This document shows, in pieces, positions 11,100-24,867 of a stretch of DNA of 64,000 nucleotides. The notes under the pieces were generated by a model. It worked only from the letters and a program-made list of their open reading frames with translations, did not search any database and was not told the DNA's origin. The DNA lies in NCBI GenBank assembly GCA_951230915.1, contig OX579636.1, forward strand, positions 27,401,567-27,465,566, read 5' to 3'. The translations under genes were made by a program, and so were the position numbers. Within the stretch, counting starts at the first letter, position 1, and each line of letters starts with the position of its first letter. The stretch is from Antitrichia curtipendula (taxonomy: Eukaryota; Streptophyta; Bryopsida; Hypnales; Leucodontaceae).

Positions 11100-14000
11100 G
11101 AGTAGGCTCATGCTTAGTAGACTTTGCATGGAGTGCATGGGATATTGTAATTTATGTTTATATATAACCTTATGATAATTAAATGCAACGAAGTGAATAC
11201 GATTAAAACTCTTTGTAATCACACCCTTGCCAACCAAAATTGGCAATAATCTTAATATGGGTGAGTGATACTATGGTATAGTGTTTTTTTTAATTTTTGG
11301 AGAAAGTATTGGCATGGCAATCACTTGGTGAAGTACTATAATTCATTTTTCATCTACATTTAGAACCAAAGAACACTTTTCCATTGTATTTATGCACTTT
11401 TTCATCCAAATTCGGAAAAAATCATCCACACTTTAAACAAGAGGAAATTCTTTGGTAAAGAAAGACTTCTTTTATTTGTCAAAATTCAAAAAATAGAAGC
11501 TTATTTTTTAATTAATGCAGTAAAGCCCCATGTTGGCATGTTGCCAAGTAAAAAGGATTCCTTTGGTATTAGCTAGTAAAGCAACTTGACATTATATTAT
11601 TCTCTAAGATTTAAAAATCCAATATATTGGATTATTGGTCAATGAAGTATAATAGAATAATAATATTTTATTATTAAATTATATAATAAATCACTCTTAT
11701 ATATAAGGCATTGTTGGTATTTGATGTTATTTCATAACCTTATTAGTATCAATTTTACTAGTTTTAGAAGATAATGTCTTTTCCTACATATCACAAGGTA
11801 GAAGCACCTAATTATAAGACCTTTTGTACTCTAACACTTAAAAATGGACCTTTAATTAACACTTCAAGATTCAAAACCACAACTTTTCAAATGCAACCAA
11901 TGAAATTTGAGACATTTTTGTTTCAACGGTGTCCATTTAAAGTTAGTCTAGTGCTAAGTATAAGTTATCCTATATTTTTTAAGTTTAAATTTTTTTAAAT
12001 ATTATTAGAGTGTTATAATTGCAAAACCACTTGGTTTGCATTTCTCTTAAATTTGCTAATAATCTCATCATAAGATGCTTTTGATTATTTGACCTTTGAG
12101 GTACTTTGGACTAGAAGAAGTGTAGCTTGTAAGTATTGTGACCTTTTTCTATATTATCATATTTGTATAGAAGTTCTTTAACTTGTAAAGGACCTCGTTC
12201 ATTGCAAAATGGTCAAATATTATGTTTGGTTTACATTTATTCTTTTAAATTGTGTTCAAATATCAATCCTATATTTTTAGTATGTAATATTAACGAATGT
12301 GTATCACTATAAAAATATTGAATTTGTTTTACGTAAAATTGGAATTGTTATCATTTTTGTAGGAAAAAGTGAATGAACTAGTAAATATAGTAGAAATTGA
12401 CCAAATATTTTGATTTCTCTAGGAGGTAAAAATAACAATGGAGATTGGTGTGAAGATTTATGAATTAAATATTTTAGATTTTACACCCAAAACACCTTGC
12501 TAATGCTTAAGTCAAATGCCATCGTCAAGCTAAATTTTTTTTCTTCTGCTATCAGAATTTTTGATGGAAGTAATAGAAAGTTATTCTTATTTTTTTATTA
12601 AGTAAAGAATGAAAGTAAAGTTTTAGAAATTATAATAATTCATATTATGATCATTTAAAATTTCTATTATAAATGAACTCTAGATTGAAAACATGATTAT
12701 GTAATAAAATTTTAAAAACTATTTCAGAAGTCAAAAATGGAAATGAAACAAACACAATGTTTTACATTTTGTAATCTATTATATAGAATTTACAATTGCA
12801 ATAATTTGTTTAGTACTAGGATTTTTTTCAAAACTTCAAAATGAAGTAGAAACAAAAGTGGTGAAGCTTCATATGTTGAGTTTAAATCAAATATCCAAAT
12901 ATGGTTGGTTTAAAAGTTACAATCAAGGTTGATCAAGTTGCATTATGTTTTTGGATATTTGCACAAACCTTTGGGGGTTTAGGCAAGGCATGAGATTATG
13001 AAAGTTTTTTTCTTAATCATGGAAGCCAAAATTATGAGTGTTAGATTTGTCACTTACTTTGTTATTCATCTTATATAGGCCTACTTGGTTTGAGCAAGAA
13101 GCTTATTTGGACAATTGAGTGGAGTTTTGGCTATGTGGGTTCACCAGTGATGATGTCCATTATTTCATAAAACACAATGTTGACAAGTTTGTTGGATTTT
13201 TTTTCTAAACCTTCTTGAAAAAGGTAGATGTTCATTCTATACAATTTTATATTGCAAGCATTAATTATCTCTAGATTGTTGTGTATTTGTAATTGTTAAC
13301 ATCCACTGGATTTGCTTTAAGAAGCTATCTTTATGAATTGAACTTGTAGTCTTGTTTTGAAGGTAAACCACCTCAAAAGATGTGGATTTTAGGATTTTTA
13401 AGCTTCTAGTTGAAACTAGGCTTTGTTTAAAACTTGCAAATAATTTTCTAGGAAGAATGATGTGATCAAATGAACTTGCATAAACTTTTGATTAAGGAGG
13501 GGTGAAATTAGGGGATGTAGAGTGGGGACTGTAATATCTTCTACCTCTCTTTGAAACTTGTGCAAGTTGAAGTCTAGCTTGTTATAAGTGAGATCACACC
13601 TTAATGCAAGGAACTTTGTTGAATGCTATTTAAAATGTCACATGTGACAATGGTTAATTATATTTGTAAGAACATTGCAATGATAGTAGGTGCTTGTGTC
13701 AATTTTTTAAATTACTAAGCTTTAGCAGTGTTGCAAAGTCTAAGCATGGTGTGCATTGCTAGCTAGGTGCCTATCCTTCAAATATTTTTTTGTAGTGCTA
13801 CGTTCCATGTTTATAATAGAATTTCCTACTCAAATGCTTTGAAGTTTGGGTTCTTCAATCTCCCCAAATTTCTAGTGGTCTTTAATTTGGATACTTCTTG
13901 AATCTTGATCAAACCGAAATCTCCACTTCAATTAGTTTACTAATAATTTAGAGACAATTTGGTAGAGACTCTTGAAAAGTTTGAGTTGTGAATGGTTTGG

Positions 14001-14340
14001 GGAGTATTTTGAATTTGTGAGTGTCTTTTGAAGTCTTAAATGTATATGGATCAATTTGGCATGGAGGCTAGTAAAGGAGACCTCTTGGATGAAGCACCCC
14101 TTAAAGTGTATGACTTGATATTTTCCCAATTTAATGGAAGGTTTCCTTGTTTTTGAAATCAGGATGCTTTGAGCCCTTTGTAGTAAAGCCCACTTTGTGT
14201 AATAGGCACATTGAGGTGTTGAAGGCTTGTTACACCCAAGTGAAGAATTGTCATTGTCAAGTGTTATTAGGATTTCCGTTTGTAGCAAGAGATGGAGAGG
14301 AATTTGGATAGCACCTATGCAAGATTTATTTCTTGTGAGC
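11100..14340. other. AT-rich intergenic DNA, no gene seen
   Basis: The longest open frame is a 144-codon minus-strand frame at 13932-14366. It has no motif and runs into the start of the receptor-kinase pseudogene on the other strand. The region between 11270 and 12850 is strongly A/T-rich with no coding signal. Confidence 0.6.
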
Positions 14341-14341
14341 C

Positions 14342-17300
14342 ATGGCATACACCAGTGTGTTGTCAAGATGTGTATTGTGTCTAAATGAAGAAGGCCGGGT
14401 GTTGCTCAAATGGAAGCAAGATTTTTTAAAGGGTACAGTCGTGCAAATGATAGCTTAAATAATTAGAATGCCTCAAACAACACTCCTTGTTTGTAGAATG
14501 GTGTGGCATGCCCCTAAGGTTCTGTAACTATGTTGGACTTCTTTCCTCTCCCTTTTTGCCATCTGGTTGGAGACATCCATGCCCTTACTTCTTGTAAGTG
14601 ACTTTGTTCCATTCTAGATTTTTTTATTTTAAATCGTTTGTCTTTGATTTTAAAGTGGTGCACTAAATTGGCATCATATGGCCTTGGAATTTGGATGAGG
14701 TTATTTTAATTGATGTATAGTATATTGTCATGCAACAAAGTTTGCGAATCTTACAGTTTGAATGTGGGAAACACAAGTATGAGAGGAATTTTCCCTGAAG
14801 ACATTGTGAACTGCTCCAAGTTAGTGTACTTCAATCTTAATTGGACCCTCATTGGTGGGAAATTTCCAGATGACTTTCCTATTCCAACATCTACAAGTGC
14901 TTGACCTAACAAACGATTACTTTGAGGGCACAATAGAGAACAAATTTGACGAGCTCCAAGAGCTACGAGTTGTGCATCTTGGCTTGAATTACTTCGAAGA
15001 ACAAATGCCAAATTCCATTCTCACTCACGAAGCTTGAGGAAGTGGCCTTGTCACATAGCAATTGGAATGGTTCACTGCCATTGGGCATCTTTAGCATTCC
15101 AAACCTAAAAGTTTTGTGATTAGGCTCAAAGTTGGATGTCATAGACATAGTGCCAGGGCCAAATGTGAGCCTGTGGAAAGACCTAGAGGATCTTCGCCTA
15201 CATGGTGTGAATTTTCCACCATCTGTATTTTTAACAAGGGTATTGAAATTGACAAAGTTGAGGACTCTTGACCTTGAAAGGTGCTACATCATAGACCCCA
15301 TTCTCTCTCTTGAGAGTTTGTCACATCTGGAAGAACTCAATCTAGGCAACAACTCATTTAGTAGTTACATTCTAGACATATTCAGAACCATGCCGAATTT
15401 GACAATATTGTGGCTTTATTCTAATTAGTTGACATGGCCTTTTCTATTTTCTCTGTTGAAATGCAACAAGCTTTTGCAAGTAATTGCTTTCTCTAATCAC
15501 TTGAGTGGAAACTTGGTAGGCTTAACAAGTTTGAGGGATAGCTTGACCTGGCTTGACATTGGAATCAATAATTTCAGTGGAGAAATTCCAGCTAGTCTAG
15601 GAAATTTGACACTTTTCACACACCTTGTCCTTGGTATAAATAATCTTAGTAGAGAGATTCCAGCCAATTTGGGATATCTAATGTTTCTTACATACCTCAC
15701 CCTACATACAAATAATTTCAATGGACGGATTCCATCCATTTGGGAGAGTTTGTCACTTCTCACTCATCTTAACCTTAGTTCAAATAATTTGAGTGGACAA
15801 ATTCCACCCAATTTGGGGACCTTGTCGCTTCTCACATACCTTAGCCTTGCTTCAAATAATCTCAGCAGACAAATTCTACCCATTTGGAGGAAGTTGTCGC
15901 TTCTCACATATCTTGATTTGAGTTCAAATCATTTAAGTGGGCCGATTCTTCCTAAATTTGCAAATTGGGAATGGTTATCTCAACTTTATCTCCAATGGAA
16001 CCAACTAACAAGTGAAATTCCATATGATCTTGGGAAGAATACTTTGCTTTAGCATGTGGACTTGGGGCACAACCTTCTTGAAGGTCCTATGCCTCCATAT
16101 CTTTGTTGGGGCAACAATGTGAGTTTGCAATTCCTTGGATTATACAAAAACAAATTAATTGGTACAATTTCTAACGCATATGGCAAATTGCACGAACTTG
16201 AGCATATTGTGAATAGATGGCAACCAACTTGAGGGGCCTGAATCGGTGGACTTGTGGGGAGGCGCCAACTTGGTGAGGATGCAATTGAGTGAGAATTGTC
16301 TAAGCGGAAGTATGGATACTCGCATCAAAAATGCAAAGTTTCTTTCCATCTTGTTTGTGCAAGACAATCAATTTTTGGGCCCCATTCATGGACAACATTC
16401 GTGACAGTGAACTTCACTAGAAATCTGCACTTGTACATGGAGGGCTCTTATGGCTCCAATTCTTCTACCCAAGACTTGGCATCCAAGTGGGGCAATAAGC
16501 AAGTATGGATGGTACTAGTGGAGGTGTTCGGTGCTTTGGCACTTGTGGTGTTGGTTTTTATTTTCAAAAGTTGCCTTAGTCACGCCTTGTAGGGAGATGT
16601 TTTACACTTGCTTAAAGAAAAAAACTCATGGATGTTGATGGTGTTTCATAACAAAGTGTATCATAAGGATGAAGTCACAACCTTGGAAGAAGAAAATTTG
16701 ATTGGAGCTGGTGGTTCATGCCAAATGTATAAGGTGGAACTAGGTGACGGTGATGTAGTTGATGTGAAGAAATTGTGGAATGTGAAGAAAGAGGAAGGGA
16801 GGTGTAATCACAACTTTGGTACTGAGGTTTGGAAAGTCTTTTGCAATATTCCATTGGTTGCAAAGGTTCAAGTGTAGTTTTTTGCAAATGCTGAGTTGTT
16901 CATGCAAAGATTTGATTGTGGATGTACATGGGGTTTTCTTGCTTGGATGGGGTGTAGTTGAAGACGTTGGCCAACATTTTCCACCGGCATATCAAGAAGC
17001 TTTTGTGTAGTTGTACCAAGGGCAACAACAACCTTTTGGTGTACGAGTACATGCCCAACGGCAACTTGGGAGATTTGTTGCATGGCCCCCAAGCAAATCC
17101 TATCCTATGGAAAATGCGCTATAGAATAGCTGTTGGTGTTATTATGGTTTGTCATTATGGCCCATCCCTTATGTACTAGAATTGTGACCACTCCATTTTC
17201 TACTTGATGATTGGATTTATTGGAAGTCAATTGTGCACATCAATGCATATAGGTGCTTGGAGAGTAATTGTTGGATTTTTAATTTTTTGTGTTGGTAGGG

Positions 17301-17934
17301 ATTGGAGTATTTGCACCACAATTGTTCCCCACAAATTCTTCACCGGGACGTGATGTCACCAACATTTTGGTAGATTTAGAATATGAAGCGCACTTGGCTG
17401 ATTTTGGGATTGCAAGAATGGTCGATCCGTCAACATCGCTTGACTTATCTTTAGTTGCCGGTTTGGCGGGCTACATCCCCCTAGGTGAAGAGCTTCCACC
17501 ATGGCTATGCTTGCAATGGGTAGTGGAATTCTTGGAGATGTGGAGTTGGTCAATCATTGTTCTAAGTTGTAATGGATGATTTCTTATGGTGTAATTGGGT
17601 AGGAATGTTGGGTGTAGAATACTCGTTTGGAACACGAGTGATGGAGAAAATTGATATCTACAGCTTTAGTATTGTGTTGATGGAGTTGGTGATTGGAAAA
17701 TGTGCTACAAATCCAATGGAAGGCATAGATGGAACAAATTTGGTACAATGGGTTCATAACAAAGTGTTGACACCCAAAAAATTGTATGAGATCCTTGACT
17801 CCAAGTGTGGGACAAATTCACAAAGTAAGATGGTTGAAGTTTTGCGAGTAGGGATTTTGTGCACCAATTACATGCCTGCAAGTTGTCCCTCAATGCGTGA
17901 AGTGGTTAAAATGCTTGAGGATGTTGCTCCCTAG
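14342..17934 (+). pseudogene. LRR receptor-like kinase pseudogene
   Basis: Colinear fragments in different frames reproduce a leucine-rich-repeat receptor kinase. The ATG at 14342 is followed by an LRR N-cap-like stretch (LNEEGRVLLKWKQDF) that hits a stop. LRR units follow at 14710-15430 and 15429-16052, with repeated NNLSGQIPPNLG-type consensus of about 24 residues. A hydrophobic membrane segment lies near 16510-16570. The kinase begins near 16660 with a degraded glycine loop (GAGGSCQMYKV) and VDVKKLW in place of VAVKK. LEYLHHNCS and HRD occur near 17307-17355. A frame break directly after HRD separates them from NILVD and LADFGIARMVD (17360-17420). The C-terminal lobe (YSFSIVLMELVIGK to REVVKMLEDV) is at 17600-17934. 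Many stops and frameshifts rule out a functional receptor. The subfamily looks like plant LRR-RLK clade XI. Confidence 0.88.
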
Positions 17935-18621
17935 TTGGGCATTAATATTGATCACAACAAAGATTTAGGAGGCTTGAGTTTGATGTAGTAGTATGAAGTG
18001 GACCACAAATTTGATGTTGCAGTTATTTTGAAGTTTGTAATGGAGTGTCTTGGTGGACCTTGCTAGTTTCCATGAGTAGGAGCAATTGCATAGATCAACT
18101 AAGGCATGTCAGGCTTGATAAATTTCATGATGGCATATTTGTGGATTTTTGTATATCTTGCCATTACATACGTATTGTCTTAAATTTGTTTTGGGTGTTT
18201 ATATATTTTTTTGCATGTTTGTATCATTTGAAGAAAAGGAATAAGCTTGAGTTAGTTTGTGAAATCAAATAACCTTTGGTTCATCACAAACTCATGCTTA
18301 GTAGTATTGTATTAAAACCCTTCAACATTTGCAATGAAGGCCATATTCATTAAAATGAGACAAAATAATCAATTTGATAACTTAAATCTCCTCCTTTCAA
18401 AGATAAGTTGTTGAAGGCAAAGATAAATAAATATAGACAACACTATGACCAATAAATCAAAAGATTATTAGAAATGGACACTAAGATAAAAGTCAATTAC
18501 ATTTTATAAAAGCTATTATAGAAGTTAGAATGCAATGGCCCTTGAGTGACAAGACAAATAAATCAATAACAATAAGATCATCACAAAAGCATTGTTGACT
18601 TTTGCTATGTTACGAACACTC
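17935..18621. other. AT-rich flank of the receptor pseudogene
   Basis: Nothing coding is recognised. The first 100 bases may be decayed 3' sequence of the receptor kinase gene. Confidence 0.5.
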
Positions 18622-18624
18622 TTA

Positions 18625-19113
18625 GGGCATCTGCAATGCAGCCCCTGTATATTGTCCCTGTAAATGCAAATGCAGGGGCTGAAAACGAGGCCTCCACAAT
18701 GCAGGGTTCTTTTTCCGCAGAGGCGTCCCAATGCGTGGCTGCTTTAGCAAGTCCTATCCTGCAAATTGTGTTGAAAGTAAGAGGAAAGGACGTGTAGGTT
18801 ACTAAATTTATGCAGAAGATTCTCTGGCTCTTGCGATTAACAAGGTAAGACGCAGTTTCTTCATTAGTGGAGAAATTTTTCCCTTTCCTAGCACGAAAAG
18901 CCAAAGTTGTCGTCATGATGACCCACAAGGAATCAGTTTGCCGAGATGTTTCGAGGGGCAGGCAAGAAGACTAAAATTGCCGGTCCCACGTCATTCTTTA
19001 CAGAGCCTTTGGAACTACAGGTTGCCATAACGGGTGCATTGGTATGTACATTTGATTATCCAAACGGTACAATGCAGGTACCGTCGTTGTTACAGGGAGC
19101 ATTGCAAATGCCC
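18625..19113. mobile_element. Tourist/PIF-Harbinger-type MITE, 489 bp
   Basis: The termini are a 15-bp inverted repeat, GGGCATCTGCAATGC on the left and the complement of GGGCATTTGCAATGC on the right. A TTA trinucleotide flanks both ends (18622-18624 and 19114-19116). That 3-bp TWA-type duplication is the signature of PIF/Harbinger elements. Subterminal sequence is rich in repeats, including an internal pair, CAGCCCCTGT and GCAGGGGCTG, that could form a small hairpin at about 18639-18683. There is no transposase. The 107- and 68-codon open frames across it have no motifs. Confidence 0.88.
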
Positions 19114-19116
19114 TTA

Positions 19117-22100
19117 CAAATGCGGAACCAAGTAACAATGAGCATTCAATAGTGTCATAATTGTTTTCTTAGCTGTGAAATACTAATGACTTGTTTATTC
19201 ATTCAAACTCCTAAACACTGTGCATACAAACAATGAGGTGTATATTAACATCTGACTATTCAAAACAATGATTATGCATCATTTTTTTTACTTTAGAGCT
19301 TTGCAAACATAATTCAAAATTCAATATTGATAATGTTGTAGACTATCATCATTGAAGATAATAGAAATATATTGACCTAAGGCTTCAAACAAATTTCCTC
19401 AATTTCAAAGATACCATGGCAAAATCAAATTCAAATGCACATGTAGTGGAAACTTCAAGTTTATGACCAAATTATATTTTATGCAATTCTCTTCACATTT
19501 GAGAACGCCATGCTCTTAAAACCATGACCATTTCATTTCTTTTTTTAAATTATCCATGTCACCAATGCTTGATGTTTGAGATGCAAAGCAAGCCAAAATA
19601 AATATGTACAAGTTGCAAATATAGTAGGAACTTCCAATTTGGCCCAAATTAAATTTTTGCTACTATTGTTTCCATTTAAGAACGCCATCAATGCATAAAA
19701 ATCCATGAACCAATTCTTTTTTTCTTAAAAGTACACATCACTAATGCTTAACAATTAATGTGCAAATTAAGTCGAACAAAATATGCAAAAGTTGTAAATG
19801 TTGTGGAGATTAGAAATTGAAGACCAAATTAAATTTGGGACTCTAATATAAGTTCTAATTTTAGAATGAAACTCACTTTCATTGACATTTATTTATAAAT
19901 AAATAAAAAATGAATTTCATTGAAATTCTAGATTCCTCAAGTATGTTTTTTGGAATTTATGCAATCTATATTATGTCTAACAAGTCATGATTCATTTCGT
20001 CTTCAAATTTTTATGAATACTGGTAGAACTATTTATCCCTTGAAGAACATTTCATGTTTAGGGTTGGTCAAACTTCATTACATTTCTACATTCAAATACA
20101 GATTTCGAAAATTTAGATATTTTAACATGTAATAACATATTTTTAAAACTAAATCTAATTTTTTCGTAATTAAAAATATCAAAACTAATTGGAATTTATA
20201 TGATTAAAAAAACAACAACATATAACAATCATAGTAATTACAGAAATGCTTGAAACGATATGAATTTTTTTAGGAAATAGTAGTGTCAAACATCATGGTG
20301 TACTTTCTATATTCTTTGAGATTACAACAAGAGAACTTTGTTAGAAAAAGTACAAAAGAAGTGTACTTTAAGCTTTCCAAAATTATGATATGATCTTGAG
20401 AGAGTTGCAAAAACTATCATTTTATATTTTTATGAAAAAATTCAAATGTAGTAAAAAAAAAGATGGTAGGAGCTACGTTTTAATATTTGATAAGCTTTAA
20501 ATCAATTATAATCAAGAAGTATGTGATAATTCAAGTCTTAACTTTGAAAAGGGTTTGCCGAAAGGTTTTGCATTGTCTTTTCAAGATTAATTATGCACAA
20601 TTTTGATTGTAGAAAGAAGTGTTCATTTTCAACATTGTGGCCTCATACCAATGCATGCTTTCATTGTAGCATAACTTATTAAGGATTAAGCTTCAATCAC
20701 ATTCATTGATTTCATTGTTTTAATTCAATTAAATGATATATTTATTTCATAGCCTTCACATTATTGCATCAAATGGATCATAATCATTCTTTCTTTAATG
20801 TAAGCATGCTTTAACCAAGTTCTATCACTGTCTCATTAATAATCATGAAATTTAAGGTTTAACAAATGACTTTAACATATCCCATAGTACAATTATGAAC
20901 TCACATAAAAGTACCACAAATAATGAGGTATTGGAACTTATAGAAGTTCTTCATGGAAGTTCATCAAATAACAAACATATTAATTGACATAATGTATTAG
21001 AATGTGAATTGAAATCCCTAAACTCTAAAGACTGATGCAAAAGAGAAGGGACTATTACAAAAATTAAAATTATACATTGAAACTATATATATTTGTAAGA
21101 TGTTTGATTTGTGAGCATACAAAATGCAAGCTCATCTATATTCTTCAAACTTACAATTGGCTCAAAGAAAAAACTTACTATGCGATGTACTTAAATATTA
21201 GAATAGAAGTCAAAGAAGATAGTCAAACATTTCAAATAATTAAGGCAATGACCTAAAAAAATTGAAATTTAGTACTTTTAACTTTAGTTATATTTTAGTT
21301 ATATTTTGGGATTCTTTTGCATGCCAATTGTTAAGCATAGGGAACATGGTTTTAAAAAAATACATGCAAATTTCAATGAATTTTAATGCATGACATCCTA
21401 AAATGGAACACAAGAGGCATAAATTTCAAGTTCCCACCAACTTGGGAACTTTTGAATTGGTTTGCACGTTGAAAATCAAGCATTGGTGACATGGATTTTA
21501 AAAAACAAAATAAAAAATAATGGCCTATGAATGTTAATGCATAATGTATAATTCTACGACAAAGGTTTTGTTTGGTATGTTTCTTTATCATCAATAGAGT
21601 TTAGGTGAACAAATTCAAATAATTAATATTCAATGTCAATTGTAAAATCACACGAACAATGCATCTACGAAATTTAATGCATATTAATTGATTTTTTTTT
21701 TTTTTTTTATGAAAAATATTGTGCATGACCTTATTGTACCTAATTATGCATACTTAGTAAATCAATGTTAACTTTTGAAATAATACATAGTTCAATTTGC
21801 ATATTATCATTTAAAGTCCATGACTTTTGGATATAATTACTTGATTAGAGTCCTTTTAAACTATAGCAGACCAAGGTTTTAAGTGTTTTTTGACAAAAAA
21901 AATGGCCTTTGGACTGTAGGATTTATTTGAAAAAAAGTTATGCTTCTATTCAATGGTCATAGATTTTACATTTGGGGACTATTTTAAATTTGTACCTGTA
22001 TTTTACTTTTCGACTTTACATTTTTGTCTGAGTTTGGCCCAGGGGAGTTTTATTTGAGTGTTCCTTTAAAGTATATGAAGAGATTTGTTTTTTGAATTGC

Positions 22101-22440
22101 ACCTTTGAATTGAAAAAAATTAGTGTTTGTATTTAGTGGTTATAAATTCTACATTTAGAGATTATTTCAAAGTTCCAAACACCTAAGTTTTGAAATGTTT
22201 AGTTCACAAGTGCATAAGGCAACTACATGTAAAAACTAAAGTGAACCGCTACCTAAAATTGCACCTTACAAAATTTTGTCTAAAATATACTCTCACTGTT
22301 CAAGATTACTTTTTGGAACACCTATTTTCAACAGGAACCTTCAAAAATTCATAGTTTATTCATACGGTGACTAAAAATGAACATAATAATGGAAACTATG
22401 CTTATTTAGGAGATTGTAGATGTAGTTACCTTCCTACTTA
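19117..22440. other. AT-rich gene-poor DNA
   Basis: No coding region, RNA gene or bounded mobile element is recognised. Frequent A/T homopolymers include an 18-base T run near 21690. Several words (ATGCATAA, CCATGACC, AAATTCAAAT) recur, consistent with old repeats, but no boundaries could be set. Confidence 0.5.
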
Positions 22441-22690
22441 GTCTTGGTGAGCGGAAGCAAGTTCGAGTGGCAGGTCGGAGCAAAGGATCAGACCGTTGCG
22501 GCAAAGGCTTATTTCCCTTATTCTTAGTTTCTTGATTCTTAGTCTCTTCATTGGGAGCACTCTTCTTAGTTTCTTGATTCTTAGTCCCGTTTTTGTGTTT
22601 ATAAGCGCTTCTGTGTTTGTGCTTCTATATTTGTTTGAAGTTTTGTTTTCTATTCTGAATACAATGATTCAAGTTTTGTAATAGAGGCAT
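22440..22690. repeat. Short direct repeat in a GC-richer island
   Basis: TTCTTAGTTTCTTGATTCTTAGTC occurs twice, near 22518 and 22564. It sits in a segment that is more GC-rich than the flanks at its left edge (22440-22500). It could be a relic of an LTR or promoter-like fragment. No coding role is seen. Confidence 0.4.
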
Positions 22691-22734
22691 TGAGGGAGGG
22701 AGGTTGTTCAAACAAGGAATTGAGTTGGAATCCT

Positions 22735-22751
22735 CACTATAAGAAAACCAC
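22735..22751. mobile_element. Possible CACTA-type transposon terminus
   Basis: CACTATAAGAAAACCAC resembles the plant En/Spm (CACTA) terminal sequence, which typically starts CACTACAAGAAAA. A matching inverted terminus was not found downstream. This may be a truncated or chance end. The following 1.2 kb has repeated ACGTTGACG- and ATGTTTTTT-type words but no transposase. Confidence 0.3.
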
Positions 22752-24867
22752 ATTTTTGGAGATGTTTTTTCACTAACGTGCGAAGTCTAATAAAACATGA
22801 AGATATCAGAGGACATCTAATTCTACAAGGTAGATTTTTGTGGATGTTGCAAAAAACATTAGCATGTTACTGTAAATTCAATTTGATGTTACCATTGACG
22901 TTGACGTTTTATTTGATATGACTATAGACATACTGATGTTTTTTGGAACTTCTGAGAAAAACATAGACTACCATGTCAATAAGAAGACCAATTTTGACTA
23001 TGGATAAGTTAGTAAAAATTACTACGGTCTATGATAAAACGTTGGCCATATGTAAAAATTTTAGGGGAAGGGCAGCCACATGGCATGCTTTACAAAAAAG
23101 AAATGGATGGATGTATACCATGGATGAAAAGAGATGATCTTTATACAAGTGGGGTGGTAGGAAGTAAGACAATTCATGTGGGATATGTAAAGCAAAAATT
23201 GTGTTAAATATAAAATATCTAAAACAACATGATCAAGATGTTTGAAACATTGTCTAAACCTCTGAAACAACATTAAGATGCCTAAAACAACATTGAGACT
23301 TACAATAGTCAAGTTATCATAATTCTGGTTATCCCACATCTTTTATCTCACTATGGATGGACAATGGATATAAATAGGACCTCTCAATCCTTAATTCTTA
23401 CTAATTTATAATGAAAAAATTCCTTCATTTGGCCATAAAAAATTCTTTTGATGGTAGATAGTAAGTGTTTTTTAATTTTTGTTGAATTCAATAATTGTTC
23501 ATTTTATTTTATTTTTAAACCAATATTTTTTATTGACCTTAACTTACGGATATGGTATGCAACAATCAATGTCTCCAAAAACGACTATCTAAACGTCTAA
23601 ATTGACGTTTCAAAAAAAAATATTAAAATTCTTAAATGGCATGAAAGTGTATTTGACAAGGCATGCCACGTCAAATTTTGGTAGATCCATGTCACTTTTT
23701 CCCGCATCCATATTACTAACAAACCAGATGAATTTTTTTCCTACGTAGCACTGCCTATCCACGTGGTGCTTACATGGTGCTAAGTTGTCCGCCAAATGGC
23801 GCATCATGGGAACCTTGGAAGACTATGTTTTTCGGGATGTCATAAAAAAACAAGGTAAAAAAAAACATGTTTTCTAAAAATTTGGCACATTTGTTGCCCG
23901 TCTAGTATGACGGATTTTAGGTGACACCTTTGAAATGACCAATTTGATTTATCAAATTCTAAAGAATAACATTGAAGTAGAAACAAATTTAGATTACTAG
24001 ACATAGTCAACAACATTATATATATTAACCTTCTAATGTCACAACAGACTAAAAGTGTTCAATTGGTAACTTTTGATATTATTATGATTACTAAAATTAC
24101 TATAGAACTGAAAAATGTACCTAAGAAAAAAATCAAAATCATTTTTCAATGACTATTTTAGTTACAAGCCATTATCCTTCATTATCATAAACATCCCCCA
24201 TGAATTTTCAAATTTTTTGAGCTAATTCTAAATTTGATATGAATTTTCTTCATTTTTTCCTTAAAAAATTCTCAATAATTTCAATTTTTTTAAAAAACCT
24301 ATCTAATAATTTTACAATTTCTATAATTTAATCTATTAAAAAAATAAAAACATCAAAGAAAAATAGTAAAAAAAAGGGCAATATAGAGAATGCAAGAATC
24401 AAAAAGTTCATTTCTAGTTATAGGCCCCATCCTTTCAAGGTTAGAGAGTCTAAGTTTTGGTACCACCCTTGCACCTCCAAGCCACAAAGAGGAATCAAGA
24501 GTCTTTTGCATCTCAAATAGTTCTATGACTTTTTGACCCCACTTTGGACTTTTACAATGGACTTTCAAGGCGTCAACACACATTAGGAACACAAGGTAAC
24601 TTACGAACCCTGGCAAGGTCCATATGCCAAAGATAAAAAAATCTAAGGATTTCCTTCTTCAACAAAAATGGGAGACAATTTCATTGTGTACATTCTTGCT
24701 CTAATCAAGTGTGCAATATCCTCTACTTGTGTAAATTTTTGCAAAGAGTAAATTGTTGAGCTCGTAAAAACTGAACGATTGCTAATGTAAAGTCTTCAGT
24801 GGGATCTGGATGTCATCCCACAAGGCTCTCAACATGTGGAAGACAGTTTTGCTTCCACATACTCAAT
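22752..24867. other. AT-rich DNA downstream of ATM
   Basis: No supported gene is present. Sequence immediately below 24868 would be the ATM 3' untranslated region and terminator, but I could not place a clear polyadenylation site. An 87-codon minus-strand frame at 24353-24616 has more balanced composition than its surroundings but no recognisable motif. Confidence 0.45.

Noticed and set aside
13932..14366. 144-codon minus-strand open frame
   Set aside because: It has no recognisable motif or coding-like composition, and it runs into the start of the receptor-kinase pseudogene on the other strand.
22735..23900. Complete CACTA transposon
   Set aside because: Only one CACTATAAGAAAA-like end was seen. 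No inverted partner or transposase was found.
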